The notes under the pieces are model-generated. The model saw only the letters and a list, made by a program, of their open reading frames with translations, was not told the DNA's origin and ran no database searches. A program made the translations under genes and the position numbers. 48,333 bases of DNA from Leptolyngbya sp. FACHB-261 (GTDB lineage Bacteria; Cyanobacteriota; Cyanobacteriia; FACHB-261), in contig NZ_JACJPL010000021.1 in assembly GCF_014696065.1 (NCBI RefSeq), positions 1 through 48,333 of the forward strand. Direction: 5' to 3'. How positions within the stretch are numbered: position 1 is the stretch's first letter; each line of letters opens with the position of its first letter. Positions 1-8,054 of this stretch are shown piece after piece.

Positions 1-1
1 G

Positions 2-106
2 TGGTTTGTGCTGAAGAATTGGATGCGACAGCGATTGGATGAGTTTGAGAACTTTCGAGATTGTGTGGATGCTGCGTTCAAGCAATGTCCTAACGTATGC
101 GCGTAG
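2..106 (+). mobile_element. IS630-type transposase, C-terminal end (partial)
   Basis: A reading frame enters from the left edge and runs for 34 codons to a TAG stop. It contains LKNWMRQRLDEFENF and ends in CPNVCA. This resembles the extreme C-terminus of IS630/Tc1-type DDE transposases, which end in an 'LKNxxR' helix followed by a short Phe/Asp-rich segment. The catalytic residues lie outside the window, so the state of the element cannot be judged. Its 3' end overlaps an unrelated minus-strand frame by a few bases, suggesting that the element inserted into that frame. The family call rests on a short tail and is moderately confident. Confidence 0.6.
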
Positions 107-383
107 AGCTATAAATCTCGGTGGTAACAAGGCCATCCATAAACATCAGCCGATACTGCTGGCGCAGTTCTTCGACATCGTCGAGTGCCTGTTGAGCGTC
201 CTGCTCGGAGAGTGTGCGTAGTTCTCCCATCGCTTTGTGTGTCGCACGGATCAGTTTTGAGGTATACCGTCCTAATCTAGATAAAGAAATACTCGACGCT
301 TCCCAGAGCCTTTCCGGCGAAGCAGTTTTGCCAAGTTTCGTATTAGATTTAATGCCAATTTGGACATAAGGTAGAAGACCTAA
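90..383 (-). pseudogene. Remnant reading frame truncated by the IS end
   Basis: An open minus-strand frame of 97 codons has no ATG, GTG or TTG near its open end that looks like a genuine start. Its predicted product includes LIRATHKAMGELRTLSEQD and a following acidic helix (about LDDVEELRQQYRLMFMDG), which reads like real helical protein. The last codons run into the 3' end of the IS630-type transposase. The parsimonious reading is a gene cut at its 3' end by the insertion and possibly frameshifted at its 5' end. I do not recognise the family. Confidence 0.35.
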
Positions 384-493
384 TTAGAGAGACTTGACTG
401 TCGACAAGTTCTAGTAGGTACTTCCTGCGATCTAATTGAATTCTAATTAGATAGAAGATCTTTAATTGGAGTTGTACAAACTCCCAAAGCCTG

Positions 494-1384
494 ATGTCAA
501 CCTATCCTTTCATGCAAGTTGATGCCTTTACCGATCGCCCTTTGGGTGGTAATCCCTGCGCTATTGTTTTCGATAGCGATGGCCTAAGCGATGAAACCAT
601 GCAAGCTATCGCTTGTGAGATGAACTTGGCTGAGACTGCGTTTGTTCGGCAGTCACAGGTAGCTAACTTTGGGGTGCGTTACTTCACCCCAGCCGAGGAA
701 ATCCCCTTGGCTGGCCATCCTACCATCGCGACCACTGTTGCCTTGATCAAATCTGGTCGGTTGCAGCTAAGGAGTGAATATACCGCCATCACCCTGGAGT
801 TGAAAGTGGGGCCGATTCAGGTCGAGATCTACTCAACGCCGAACAGCCTGGAGCAGGTTGTGATGACGCAGAAGAAACCAGAATTTCTGGCTGTCTATGA
901 GCCTCTTGATGTCATGCGCTTGTTTAGCCTCTCTGCGGAGGAGAGCTTGCCTGGTGCACCTATTCAAACTGTCAGCACCGGCACACCTCAATTAATGGTG
1001 CCACTCAAGGATCACGCTGCCCTACGCCGAGCCCGACTCAATATCAACGCCTATAATGACTTCCGCGCTGCTGCTGACTTCTTCAGTCCACACTTGTTCT
1101 GCTTGGGTGGAGCTACGCCTGTAGGACAAACCTTCGCACGGCAATTCGGCACGCCTCCAGATTTGCCTGAAGACCCAGTCACCGGCTCTGGCACAGGTTG
1201 CATGGCCGCTTATCTGTGGCGTTATGGCTTAATCGACCAGCCGAAGTTTGTTGCCGAACAGGGGCACTGGATGAACCGACCTGGGCAAGTGAACGTAGAA
1301 GTGATTGGTCTACCGGCAGCCATTGAAACGGTCAAAGTTGGTGGCAGTGCGGTGGTTGTTCTTCAGGGCGAGTTGATGCTCTAG
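494..1384 (+). CDS. PhzF family isomerase/epimerase-like protein
   Basis: The 296-residue length is normal for the PhzF family, which shares the two-lobed diaminopimelate epimerase fold. The N-terminus has the family pattern (VDAFTDRPLGGNPCAIV) and the conserved catalytic-Glu region EMNLAETAF at about residues 43-51. The second lobe carries the phosphate-loop-like DPVTGSGTGCMAAYL at about residues 232-246. Family members isomerise or epimerise small metabolites; apart from phenazine PhzF, few have known substrates, and no phenazine genes are nearby. The ATG start gives the canonical N-terminus, although no strong ribosome-binding site precedes it. It appears to be transcribed alone, from an AT-rich upstream region with several TCTAATTA-like motifs. 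Confidence 0.9.
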   Translation: MSTYPFMQVDAFTDRPLGGNPCAIVFDSDGLSDETMQAIACEMNLAETAFVRQSQVANFGVRYFTPAEEIPLAGHPTIATTVALIKSGRLQLRSEYTAITLELKVGPIQVEIYSTPNSLEQVVMTQKKPEFLAVYEPLDVMRLFSLSAEESLPGAPIQTVSTGTPQLMVPLKDHAALRRARLNINAYNDFRAAADFFSPHLFCLGGATPVGQTFARQFGTPPDLPEDPVTGSGTGCMAAYLWRYGLIDQPKFVAEQGHWMNRPGQVNVEVIGLPAAIETVKVGGSAVVVLQGELML

Positions 1385-1795
1385 GCATCTAATTTCAGCC
1401 CAGCCTGGAACCTCATGATTTGGCTTAAAATATTTTGCAAGTTTCTATGCAAAAAATGGCCAGGAAATCCAGACTTAGTAAAAATCTATAAGCCTCTATT
1501 TCGAGTCGAAAAAGAAGAGGCTCAAGAGAGCAAAGAAAAGCACAATAACGATGGGATCCATAAACTTTTTCCTTCGTGTTTCTCTTTCTTCATGGGCAGC
1601 AGAAGAGCAGCCGGATAAATAGCTCGGTCGAGCGCCGATCAAGAGTTCAATGCTTACCCGAACTGAGGCGAAATGAGGGAAACAGACCATGAGGGAAATA
1701 CGACCGTCAGGAGGGTGAAAGCCGCTCTGCTTCTAGCTTCCAAGTCGCTCAGAACGAGCGATAATAGATCTAGCGAGAGCAGAAAGCAGGGCTTT
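1385..1795. other. Intergenic region, no supported gene
   Basis: About 410 bases between the PhzF-like gene and the RemA-like gene. Short frames exist on both strands, but their translations are compositionally odd and have no ribosome-binding sites. The sequence GAAAGCAGGGCTTT just before 1796 may provide a weak ribosome-binding site for the RemA-like gene. Nothing else is evident. Confidence 0.5.
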
Positions 1796-2152
1796 ATGAA
1801 AATCCAATCCTCAGTGTTAGTCCATCTTGGATTTGGTAAGTATGTGCGCTCCGATCAAGTCACAGCAGTTGTACCGATTGAAGAGGAACGTGGACCGGGT
1901 CGGCGTACTTTTGTGCACCTCGACGGTCAGGTAGATCCGATTATTGCTTCGCGTGCTGAAGACACCATTGTGCGTGACTTGGTTCAAGAGCCGCGTGAAG
2001 TAATTCAGTCTCGTCAGCAGCAAGAAATTCTGCGCGATTTGCTATCGACATTAGGTGGTGTTAATGGCACAGTGCGTCGGATTAGCCGCGACGAGGGGGG
2101 CCTTGATCTTGACCGCCTAGAGCGGCGTATCCACGAAGTTCTCGAAGACTAA
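1796..2152 (+). CDS. RemA-like (DUF370 family) regulator, extended form
   Basis: The 118-residue product starts MKIQSSVLVHLGFGKYVRSD and continues with AVVPIEE, a recognisable form of the RemA/DUF370 fold (IN(I/L)GFGN-V....IIAIV). In Bacillus, RemA is an oligomeric DNA-binding regulator of biofilm matrix genes; cyanobacterial homologues are widespread but poorly characterised. Unlike the roughly 85-residue Bacillus protein, this one has an acidic, helix-rich extension after about residue 75, including the DLDRLERRIHEVLED end. I chose ATG 1796 because residues upstream of it do not match the family. The stop lies 8 bases before the first possible start of the next gene, so the two may form an operon. 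Confidence 0.75.
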   Translation: MKIQSSVLVHLGFGKYVRSDQVTAVVPIEEERGPGRRTFVHLDGQVDPIIASRAEDTIVRDLVQEPREVIQSRQQQEILRDLLSTLGGVNGTVRRISRDEGGLDLDRLERRIHEVLED

Positions 2153-2160
2153 TTCAGGTA

Positions 2161-3318
2161 ATGGGTCTGACGTATGATTCAGACCCATTGACTACAACCA
2201 GCAAGTGTAAGACCAAGCTAAGCGGAGAGAACGATTTGCAACCTGCAACTATTGGCGCCACAGCTTCAGAGCAGGCAGCTACCAGAACCCGGTTGTGGAT
2301 GCCGGAGCGTGTCCTATTCACCCCAGCTGCCTTAGAAGAGCCCTGGGGCCAGCAGATTCTGAGTCGAGTGCAGGCTCTCAACCTGCCTATCGAGGAGCTG
2401 CCTCGCAATCGCTTAACTGGGTTGCGCGGCGAAGACGAGCGGGCCACTTACGATATTGCCAAGCGCACGCTAGCCGTTGTAAACGCGCCGCCTAGTGCTT
2501 TTAAACTCAGCCCCATTCCCCCATCGGCAGATTGGCAGTTTCATCTGGCCGAAGGGTGCCCAGCCCACTGTCAGTATTGCTATTTAGCCGGTAGCTTGCA
2601 GGGACCACCCGTGATTCGCGCCTTCGCTAACCTGCCACAAATTTTGGCCAACCTAGCAGCTTACGAGCGTTCAGCCACTACGACGTTTGAGGTCAGCTGC
2701 TACACCGATCCTTTGGGCATTGAGCACTTGACGGGTAGTTTGGCAGAGTGCATCCGCTATTTTGGCACCAGGGAAGCTGGGCACCTGCGCTGGGTTTCGA
2801 AGTTTGATGGAGTCAGCGAACTGCTTGACCTGCCCCACAATGGTCATACCCGCTGTCGCATGAGCGTCAACGCAGCTCCCGTCTCAGGCCGGTTTGAAGG
2901 CGGTACGGCTTCGGTTACGGCCCGATTGGGAGCCCTGCGGCAACTTGCCTTACCTCACACTCAAGGTGGTGGCGGCTACCCAGTGGGACTGGTGATTGCG
3001 CCGATCATGCCTGTGGAAGATTGGCCAGAGCACTACAGCCGCTTGTTAGATTCGATCAGCGAAGCGCTTGATTTCGACTGTGACCTGACCTTTGAATTGA
3101 TCTCCCATCGCTTTACACCTGGTTCTAAAGAGGTGCTGTTGAACTGGTATCCGCAAACCAAACTGGACCTGGATGAGGAGAAGCGCAGCACCAAGCGCAA
3201 TAAGTTCGGCGGCATCAAGTATGTCTACGATTCGGAGACGATGGCTCAGCTACGTCGCTTCTTCGAGCAGGAGATCGCCCGTCGTTTTCCTCAAGCGCGC
3301 ATTCTTTATTGGACGTAA
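2161..3318 (+). CDS. Spore photoproduct lyase-like radical SAM protein
   Basis: The radical SAM signature CPAHCQYC (Cys133, Cys137, Cys140; CxxxCxxC spacing) sits in HLAEGCPAHCQYCYLAGSLQ, typical of the SplB family. The C-terminal part contains KFGGIKYVY and ends in a region rich in Arg and aromatic residues, as in SplB-like proteins. SplB repairs the thymine dimer called spore photoproduct using a 4Fe-4S cluster and SAM. Cyanobacteria make no endospores, so here the role may be repair of UV or desiccation damage, which is inference. A TTG at 2236, preceded by GGAGAG with good spacing, is a better-supported start and would remove 25 residues. It follows the RemA-like gene closely, and a strong terminator follows it. 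Confidence 0.85.
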   Translation: MGLTYDSDPLTTTSKCKTKLSGENDLQPATIGATASEQAATRTRLWMPERVLFTPAALEEPWGQQILSRVQALNLPIEELPRNRLTGLRGEDERATYDIAKRTLAVVNAPPSAFKLSPIPPSADWQFHLAEGCPAHCQYCYLAGSLQGPPVIRAFANLPQILANLAAYERSATTTFEVSCYTDPLGIEHLTGSLAECIRYFGTREAGHLRWVSKFDGVSELLDLPHNGHTRCRMSVNAAPVSGRFEGGTASVTARLGALRQLALPHTQGGGGYPVGLVIAPIMPVEDWPEHYSRLLDSISEALDFDCDLTFELISHRFTPGSKEVLLNWYPQTKLDLDEEKRSTKRNKFGGIKYVYDSETMAQLRRFFEQEIARRFPQARILYWT

Positions 3319-3368
3319 GATTGGGCGTAACTTCTCCGACTGGTTTGAATTAACTCTTTAGCTTAAGC

Positions 3369-3408
3369 ATTAAGTCCGAAGCACTTGAGCGCTTCGGACT
3401 TAATTTTT
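3369..3408 (+). terminator. Rho-independent terminator (probably bidirectional)
   Basis: A perfect 14-bp stem, ATTAAGTCCGAAGC with its complement, has an 8-base loop and is followed by a run of T. It lies between the convergent SplB-like gene and the minus-strand NfeD-like gene. A-rich sequence on the other side lets it serve both strands. Confidence 0.85.
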
Positions 3409-3438
3409 GAGATTCAAGACAGGCTAGCCAAAATCAGT

Positions 3439-3726
3439 TCACAAAGAACTGCGCTCGACCAGCAATGTAATCCCACGAATACCAATAACGTCGACTGTCT
3501 GTTCAGGTAGTAGGGTGATGTCTTGTTCGCAGCGGGCAGGCCACCACGAGCCTTGAAACTGCACACGCCCTACTTCACCTGGCCGGATAATTTCATCTAC
3601 TGTGGCTCTCAGCGTCCTGCTACCCGAAGTTGAGTAATTCACAGGCGTTTTCTCGCGATGTTGCTGTTTGGCTTGAGCTCTATTAGACCAGTGAGAAGAT
3701 AGGTTTTCGATAAAGGTGAATTGCAT
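3439..3726 (-). CDS. Short NfeD-like OB-fold protein
   Basis: This 95-residue protein has a C-terminal half (about residues 46-92) with the NfeD OB-fold pattern: PGEVGRVQFQGSWWPARCE followed by a strand ending in VDVIGIRGITLLVE. NfeD proteins partner with membrane proteases or stomatin/flotillin-type proteins, but no such gene adjoins it. It lacks the membrane segments of full-length NfeD and has a basic, Gln-rich N-terminus (about residues 1-40) of unknown role. The start is supported by GGAGGAAG 6 bases upstream of the ATG. Short soluble NfeD-like proteins occur in other cyanobacteria; the specific function is unknown. Confidence 0.75.
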   Translation of the reverse strand: MQFTFIENLSSHWSNRAQAKQQHREKTPVNYSTSGSRTLRATVDEIIRPGEVGRVQFQGSWWPARCEQDITLLPEQTVDVIGIRGITLLVERSSL

Positions 3727-4079
3727 CTACCACTTCCTCCGAATCACGTACTAACCGTTGACAGAGAAAGCGAAAAGGACTGTAATAATATAGAGCAGAG
3801 AGTGCTGAGTATTAACGTCCTGAACCTCTCCAATCTAGGCTGGGCATTACAGAATTAAGATTCGAGTAGAACATTTAAAATCTCCTGGTTGGCTCGTTGC
3901 ATATTCTCAGAATAGGAACTAGATCCGTCATTCTGGAGTTATGCAAGACCAGAAGCTCAATTGGCTCGCTTGAGGGTCCTGTTAACAGCCAAATCCATCA
4001 TCCGATCGGATGAGAAAACAGAGCCAAAATCCAAACTGGTCCCAGGCTCAGGCAAAACGGCAAGTGCCTGCTTTGTAAA
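3727..4079. other. Intergenic region, nothing recognised
   Basis: About 350 bases between the NfeD-like gene and the 3' end of the methyltransferase. It should contain the NfeD-like promoter. I see no open frame with a credible start and no clear terminator. Confidence 0.5.
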
Positions 4080-4883
4080 CTACGCTTTGTAAGCCACAGC
4101 CTCACACCAAGCTTGAGCAAACCAACTATCTCTGTGCTGGCTCCAAGCTCTCAAAGTATTGCCCATCTCCGCACAGGATTGGTGCCGGGAAGAACCTGCA
4201 TTCTCTTTGGAGCGATTTGACTGTTCGTTTGAATCACTAGCCTCGATCTGGAGTGCGAGATATTCTGCAATCAAACTCAAGTTCTCATAGCATTGGTAAG
4301 AGGCTGAAACTTTAATATTGGTAAAACCTGCTTGCCGTAGTAAAGCACCTAGCTGTCTGCCAATATAGGGATCGCCGCCATTACGCTGTTGGATTTGCTT
4401 ATAGTACGCAAGAGCCTCTTCCAATTCGGCACTTGCTGGAGCTAGGAGAAAGCCACCCCAGTCAGGACTGCGCAAGCCCACCACACCACCCGGTTTCAAA
4501 ACTCGGTGCAGTTCTTGTAGAGCTTTGACTGGCTGTTGTAGATGCTCCATGACTGCATGCGAGAAGGCAGCGTCAAAGCAATGGTTAGCAAAGGGAAGCT
4601 CATAAATACTGCTGACCTGAAAGCGAAGATTACTAAGCCCTGAGGCTACACTACGCTCACGCGCAACTTGAATCTGGGATGCTTCTAAATCGACGCCCGT
4701 AACCAATCCTGGCGAAATTAAAGGGGCAAAACCCAGAGTAATGGTGCCAGGTCCACAGCCACAATCTAGCAGGTGAAAACCAGGACGCAGGTAGGCCCTA
4801 AAGAAAGCAGCGTGACTATCAACTGTTCGTTGAGCCATGAAAGTTGTGGCGTTAGCAGAATAGCCTGGGGTGTATTTTTCCAT
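4080..4883 (-). CDS. Class I SAM-dependent methyltransferase
   Basis: The SAM-binding glycine-rich loop is LLDCGCGPGTITLGF (about residues 37-51), followed by an acidic residue in VTGVDLEASQI. Motif IV-like DAAFSHAVMEHLQQP and post-motif HRVLKPGGVVGL complete a typical UbiE/Coq5-like Rossmann methyltransferase of 267 residues. The substrate cannot be read from sequence. The gene is divergent from a TetR-type repressor, and two palindromic elements lie in the shared intergenic space, so it is a likely regulatory target of that repressor. That arrangement would suit modification of a toxic or signalling small molecule. The ATG at 4883 is preceded by AAGGGCC; the family call is firm, the function is not. 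Confidence 0.85.
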   Translation of the reverse strand: MEKYTPGYSANATTFMAQRTVDSHAAFFRAYLRPGFHLLDCGCGPGTITLGFAPLISPGLVTGVDLEASQIQVARERSVASGLSNLRFQVSSIYELPFANHCFDAAFSHAVMEHLQQPVKALQELHRVLKPGGVVGLRSPDWGGFLLAPASAELEEALAYYKQIQQRNGGDPYIGRQLGALLRQAGFTNIKVSASYQCYENLSLIAEYLALQIEASDSNEQSNRSKENAGSSRHQSCAEMGNTLRAWSQHRDSWFAQAWCEAVAYKA

Positions 4884-5026
4884 CTGGCCCTTGTGACTTG
4901 TTTCGTTTGAGCAGTTTTGTCTGGGCGATCTAACTTGAGGCGCTCAGTTTTGAGGGGTTCAGTAAGGCTGAGCATTGCCTGCTTAGCCTTACCTGCGTCT
5001 TGGGTCGGGCGTGCAATAAGCTTTCC

Positions 5027-5042
5027 AACCAACCGGTTGGTT
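5027..5042. promoter_or_regulatory. Perfect 16-bp palindrome, likely TetR operator
   Basis: AACCAACCGGTTGGTT is a perfect inverted repeat in the divergent region between the methyltransferase and the TetR-type regulator. TetR-family operators are usually palindromes of about this size next to the regulator gene. A second, related element lies about 50 bases further on. Confidence 0.65.
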
Positions 5043-5081
5043 ACTAGAGTACAAGCTTTTTAACTGAAGTCAACCCAGAAG

Positions 5082-5097
5082 CCAACCAGTTGGTTGG
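5082..5097. promoter_or_regulatory. Second, imperfect operator-like repeat
   Basis: CCAACCAGTTGGTTGG repeats the same half-sites (CCAAC and GTTGG, also AACC and GGTT) as the palindrome at 5027-5042. It sits immediately upstream of the preferred TetR start at 5150, where binding could repress the regulator's own transcription. Confidence 0.55.
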
Positions 5098-5149
5098 TAA
5101 TCTAAACGCAGACCTCTCTCGTCGCAGTTTTGCTGCCATTTGTTCTGCT

Positions 5150-5788
5150 ATGCCTTATGACGCTGAAGCAACCAAAAGGCGGATCTTCGAGGCGGCAGCT
5201 GCTGAATTTGCTGAACGCGGTATTGCTGGCGCTCGGATTAACCAGATCGCCGAGCGAGCGAGAGCGAACAAGCAGCTGATTTACGCCTATTTCGGTGACA
5301 AAGAGCAACTGTTTGCAGCCGTCTTGCAACAACGACTCGAACAGTTAGCAGAAGCGGTCGTGCTAGATCCAGATCGGGTGCCTGAGTACGTCGGCGAATT
5401 GTTCGATTTCCATGCTGCTAACCCTGACCTCGTTCGGCTGGTTCTGTGGGAGGCGCTGCATTGTGAGCCTGGGCAGGTGCCAAACCAAGCAGGACGAGCC
5501 GAACGTTACCGGGAAACAGTCACAGCTCTGGTCAATAGCCAAAGCGTTGGCAAAATGGACGCAAGCCTTGAGCCTCGCCATACCTTGTTCATGTTGCTCT
5601 CCTTGGCAGGATGGTGGTTTGCAGCACCACAGGTAGCCCACATGATGATCAATGCGGATCCTAGCTCTGCGCCGGTTTTAGCAAATCATAGAGCCCATAT
5701 TGTCGAAGCAGCCCGTCGTCTTGTGGCAAGTACTACTTCCAAAGTGGCACCAGAAGGAGAGGAAACAGAACCTAAGACTTCTACCTGA
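5150..5788 (+). CDS. TetR/AcrR family transcriptional regulator
   Basis: The N-terminal 50 residues form a typical TetR helix-turn-helix: TKRRIFEAAAAEFAERG, then ARINQIAERARANKQLIYAY and FGDKEQLFAAVL. The remainder, about 150 residues, is the variable ligand and dimerisation domain. I prefer ATG 5150 (212 residues), because it puts the first helix at the usual distance from the N-terminus; a TTG at 5090 would overlap the second operator-like repeat. The gene is divergent from a methyltransferase, and palindromes in the spacer suggest autoregulation and control of that enzyme. The ligand is unknown. Confidence 0.88.
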   Translation: MPYDAEATKRRIFEAAAAEFAERGIAGARINQIAERARANKQLIYAYFGDKEQLFAAVLQQRLEQLAEAVVLDPDRVPEYVGELFDFHAANPDLVRLVLWEALHCEPGQVPNQAGRAERYRETVTALVNSQSVGKMDASLEPRHTLFMLLSLAGWWFAAPQVAHMMINADPSSAPVLANHRAHIVEAARRLVASTTSKVAPEGEETEPKTST

Positions 5789-6116
5789 GTAGAACTTTGT
5801 AGCAAGACGTTCTAGCTCAGATCACTTGGCTGATTCTGGCTTGACTGGTTAAGTTAAGCCAGGGTTAAAACAGCAAACTATCCAGCTGACGTACCTCCTG
5901 TGAGAGAAATTGGTTTCGGTAATAAGTTCAGTAAGATTTAGAAATGAGCAGTAGGAAGCTTGTTTTTGCGAACTTAACTGCATTTTGGCAAAATAAATCA
6001 GTCAGAAAGAAGATGCAGAACTTAGTAGGCAAAGAGCTAAGTTAAGAGGGTTGAAGCTGAACAGCCTTGCGAGGAATTTTTCGCGAGGCTTAGGTAAGCG
6101 TAACAGGAGATAGAAG
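5789..6116. other. Intergenic region upstream of stress protein
   Basis: About 330 bases with no credible frame. The last 20 bases contain AACAGGAGATAGAAG, a good ribosome-binding site for the DUF2382 gene at 6117. No clear promoter boxes were identified. Confidence 0.5.
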
Positions 6117-7058
6117 ATGACTGATAACAAAAAACCATTTAATGAGCATGATGCCAATCGCGATCCGCTATCGGGTGAAACGGGTTCTCACCCAGTAGGA
6201 ACTGGAGTTGGTGCTGCTGGTGCTGGTGCTATTGGCGCAGCAGTTGGTGGTATTATAGGCGGTCCTGTTGGCGCTGTAGTCGGTAGTGCGATTGGGGCTG
6301 TAGTTGGCGGCATTGCTGGTAAAGGCGTCGCTGAATCAGTCAACCCAACTGTAGAAGACGAGTACTGGCGCGACAACTATGCAACACGCCCTTACGTTGA
6401 ACAAGGCCATCAGTACGAAGATTATCAGCCTGCTTATCGGACCGGTTACGAAGGGTATAACCGCTATGCCAGCACTGGTAGAAGCTACGATGAAGTAGAA
6501 CCAGAACTGCAAACCGATTACGAAAAGAATCACGGTGGAGCTGGCTTAGGCTGGGATAAAGCCAAGCACGCTGCCAAGGACGCTTGGCACAAAGTTGAGA
6601 ATGCACTCCCCGGTGACAACGATCAGACTGATCGCACTCGGACCACTGCGGTAAATGCAGTCGAGCAAGACGCAGCTGATGTCAAGCTTTACGAGGAGCG
6701 GTTAGTTGCAGATAAGCACCGCGCTAAAACTGGAGAAGTTGCAATCGGTAAGCATGTCGAGACTGAAACTGCCAGAGTTTCAGTGCCGGTTGAAAGAGAG
6801 CGAGTAGTGATCGAACGCGTCAACCCCACTGGCGAAACGGTTGTTGCTCCCGGTACCGTAGATTTCCGGGATGGTGAAGTCGCTCATGTAGAAGTCTACG
6901 AGGAGACTCCAGACATCCACAAGGAAGCTTTCGTCCGTGAAGAAGTGCGGATCAAGAAAGAAGTTGACCGTGACGTTGTCAACGCTGAGGAGCAAATTCG
7001 CCGCGAAGAATTAGACCTGGACAATACAGGTCGTCCGAACATTGACCGTAGAAGTTAA
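6117..7058 (+). CDS. DUF2382 (YsnF/AvaK-type) stress protein with glycine zipper
   Basis: The 313-residue protein has three parts. Residues about 27-72 are a Gly/Ala/Val-rich glycine-zipper segment that can insert in or pack against membranes (GAVVGSAIGAVVGGIAGKG). Residues about 75-175 are hydrophilic, rich in Tyr, Asp, Glu and Gly. Residues about 185-295 match DUF2382: LYEERLVADKHRAKTGEV, VPVERERVVIERVNP and a charged tail. Proteins of this type (AvaK in cyanobacteria, YsnF in Bacillus) accompany general stress or dormant-cell states; the molecular function is unknown. A good Shine-Dalgarno (AGGAGA) supports the start, and a strong terminator follows, so it is probably monocistronic. Confidence 0.85.
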   Translation: MTDNKKPFNEHDANRDPLSGETGSHPVGTGVGAAGAGAIGAAVGGIIGGPVGAVVGSAIGAVVGGIAGKGVAESVNPTVEDEYWRDNYATRPYVEQGHQYEDYQPAYRTGYEGYNRYASTGRSYDEVEPELQTDYEKNHGGAGLGWDKAKHAAKDAWHKVENALPGDNDQTDRTRTTAVNAVEQDAADVKLYEERLVADKHRAKTGEVAIGKHVETETARVSVPVERERVVIERVNPTGETVVAPGTVDFRDGEVAHVEVYEETPDIHKEAFVREEVRIKKEVDRDVVNAEEQIRREELDLDNTGRPNIDRRS

Positions 7059-7152
7059 TTATCGGAGTATTCGCGTCCTCGTGGCTTTGTAGACTGCCAG
7101 AACTCAGGTGATAAACCTGGGGAGCCTTTCTAACTAAGGCCATCAAGGTTAG

Positions 7153-7184
7153 CCCGAGCAGAACTGTGGTTCTGCTCGGGTTTT
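7153..7184 (+). terminator. Rho-independent terminator
   Basis: A 12-bp perfect stem CCCGAGCAGAAC has a TGTG loop and is followed by TTTT. It lies about 95 bases after the DUF2382 stress gene and isolates it from ccmP. Confidence 0.92.
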
Positions 7185-7331
7185 GCGTCTGATTTAGAGC
7201 CAGTTTTACTTTTCGATCCAGGTTCACTAGCCCCTACGACAAGCTCTCTAGACTGTGTCTAAGCTGTCGTCGATCTCAGCACTGACCCTACTGACACAGC
7301 TTTTACCCGTATACTTGGCTAGTTTGTCGAT

Positions 7332-7988
7332 GTGTTGAGCGCGGCCTTGGGTATAGACCTACGGAGTTACGTCTTTCTGGACAGCCTACAGCCCCAGCAT
7401 GCAGCCTACTTGGGAACAGTTGCGCTAGGATTCTTGCCCTTGCCTGGGGATGCCTCGCTATGGATTGAAATATCCCCTGGCATCGAGATTAATCGGATCA
7501 CGGATGTGGCTCTGAAGTCAGCAGATGTGCGTCCAGGTGTGCAAGTTGTTGAACGGCTCTACGGTCTTCTGGAGGTTCACTCCACCAGACAGGGCGAGAC
7601 ACGGGCAGCCGGCAAAGCTATTTTGGCAGCCCTTGGGGTCCGAGCGCATGAATGCCTGAAGCCACGGGTGATTTCCAGCCAGATTATTCGCAATATTGAC
7701 GCTCACCAGACCCAACTGATTAACCGCACTCGGCGTGGGCAAATGCTTCTGGCCGGTCAATCGCTCTACGTACTCGAAGTTGAACCTGCCGCCTACGCAG
7801 CTCTGGCTGCCAACGAGGCCGAAAAAGCTGCCCTGATCAACATCTTGCAGGTTTCAGCTGTGGGTAGCTTCGGGCGGGTTTATTTGGGGGGTGAAGAGCG
7901 AGACATTATGGCGGGCTCCAGTGCGGCACTAGCTGCAATTGAAGGTGTGGCAGGCCGCGAAAATCCGGCTGAAGGCCGCAGAGAATAG
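7332..7988 (+). CDS. ccmP: Carboxysome shell protein CcmP (tandem BMC domain)
   Basis: The 218-residue product contains two fused bacterial-microcompartment domains and matches the CcmP pattern: [20 protein letters not shown] at the start, [13 protein letters not shown], then [20 protein letters not shown] and [18 protein letters not shown]. CcmP forms trimers that stack into a gated pore in the beta-carboxysome shell and is thought to control passage of larger metabolites. The true start may be TTG 7347, which gives an N-terminus beginning MGIDLRSYV as in homologues, rather than GTG 7332. It stands apart from any ccmKLMN genes in this window, as ccmP often does in cyanobacteria. Confidence 0.92.
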   Translation: MLSAALGIDLRSYVFLDSLQPQHAAYLGTVALGFLPLPGDASLWIEISPGIEINRITDVALKSADVRPGVQVVERLYGLLEVHSTRQGETRAAGKAILAALGVRAHECLKPRVISSQIIRNIDAHQTQLINRTRRGQMLLAGQSLYVLEVEPAAYAALAANEAEKAALINILQVSAVGSFGRVYLGGEERDIMAGSSAALAAIEGVAGRENPAEGRRE

Positions 7989-8054
7989 CGTAATTTCTGA
8001 TTGACTAGATTCGGGATCCGAAGGCCCACGCAGCTCAGCATCGGGAACGCAGTT

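Noticed and set aside
39-221. 60-codon plus-strand frame at the left edge
   Set aside because: It runs in a different frame across the transposase end and the remnant minus-strand frame; its translation is not protein-like.
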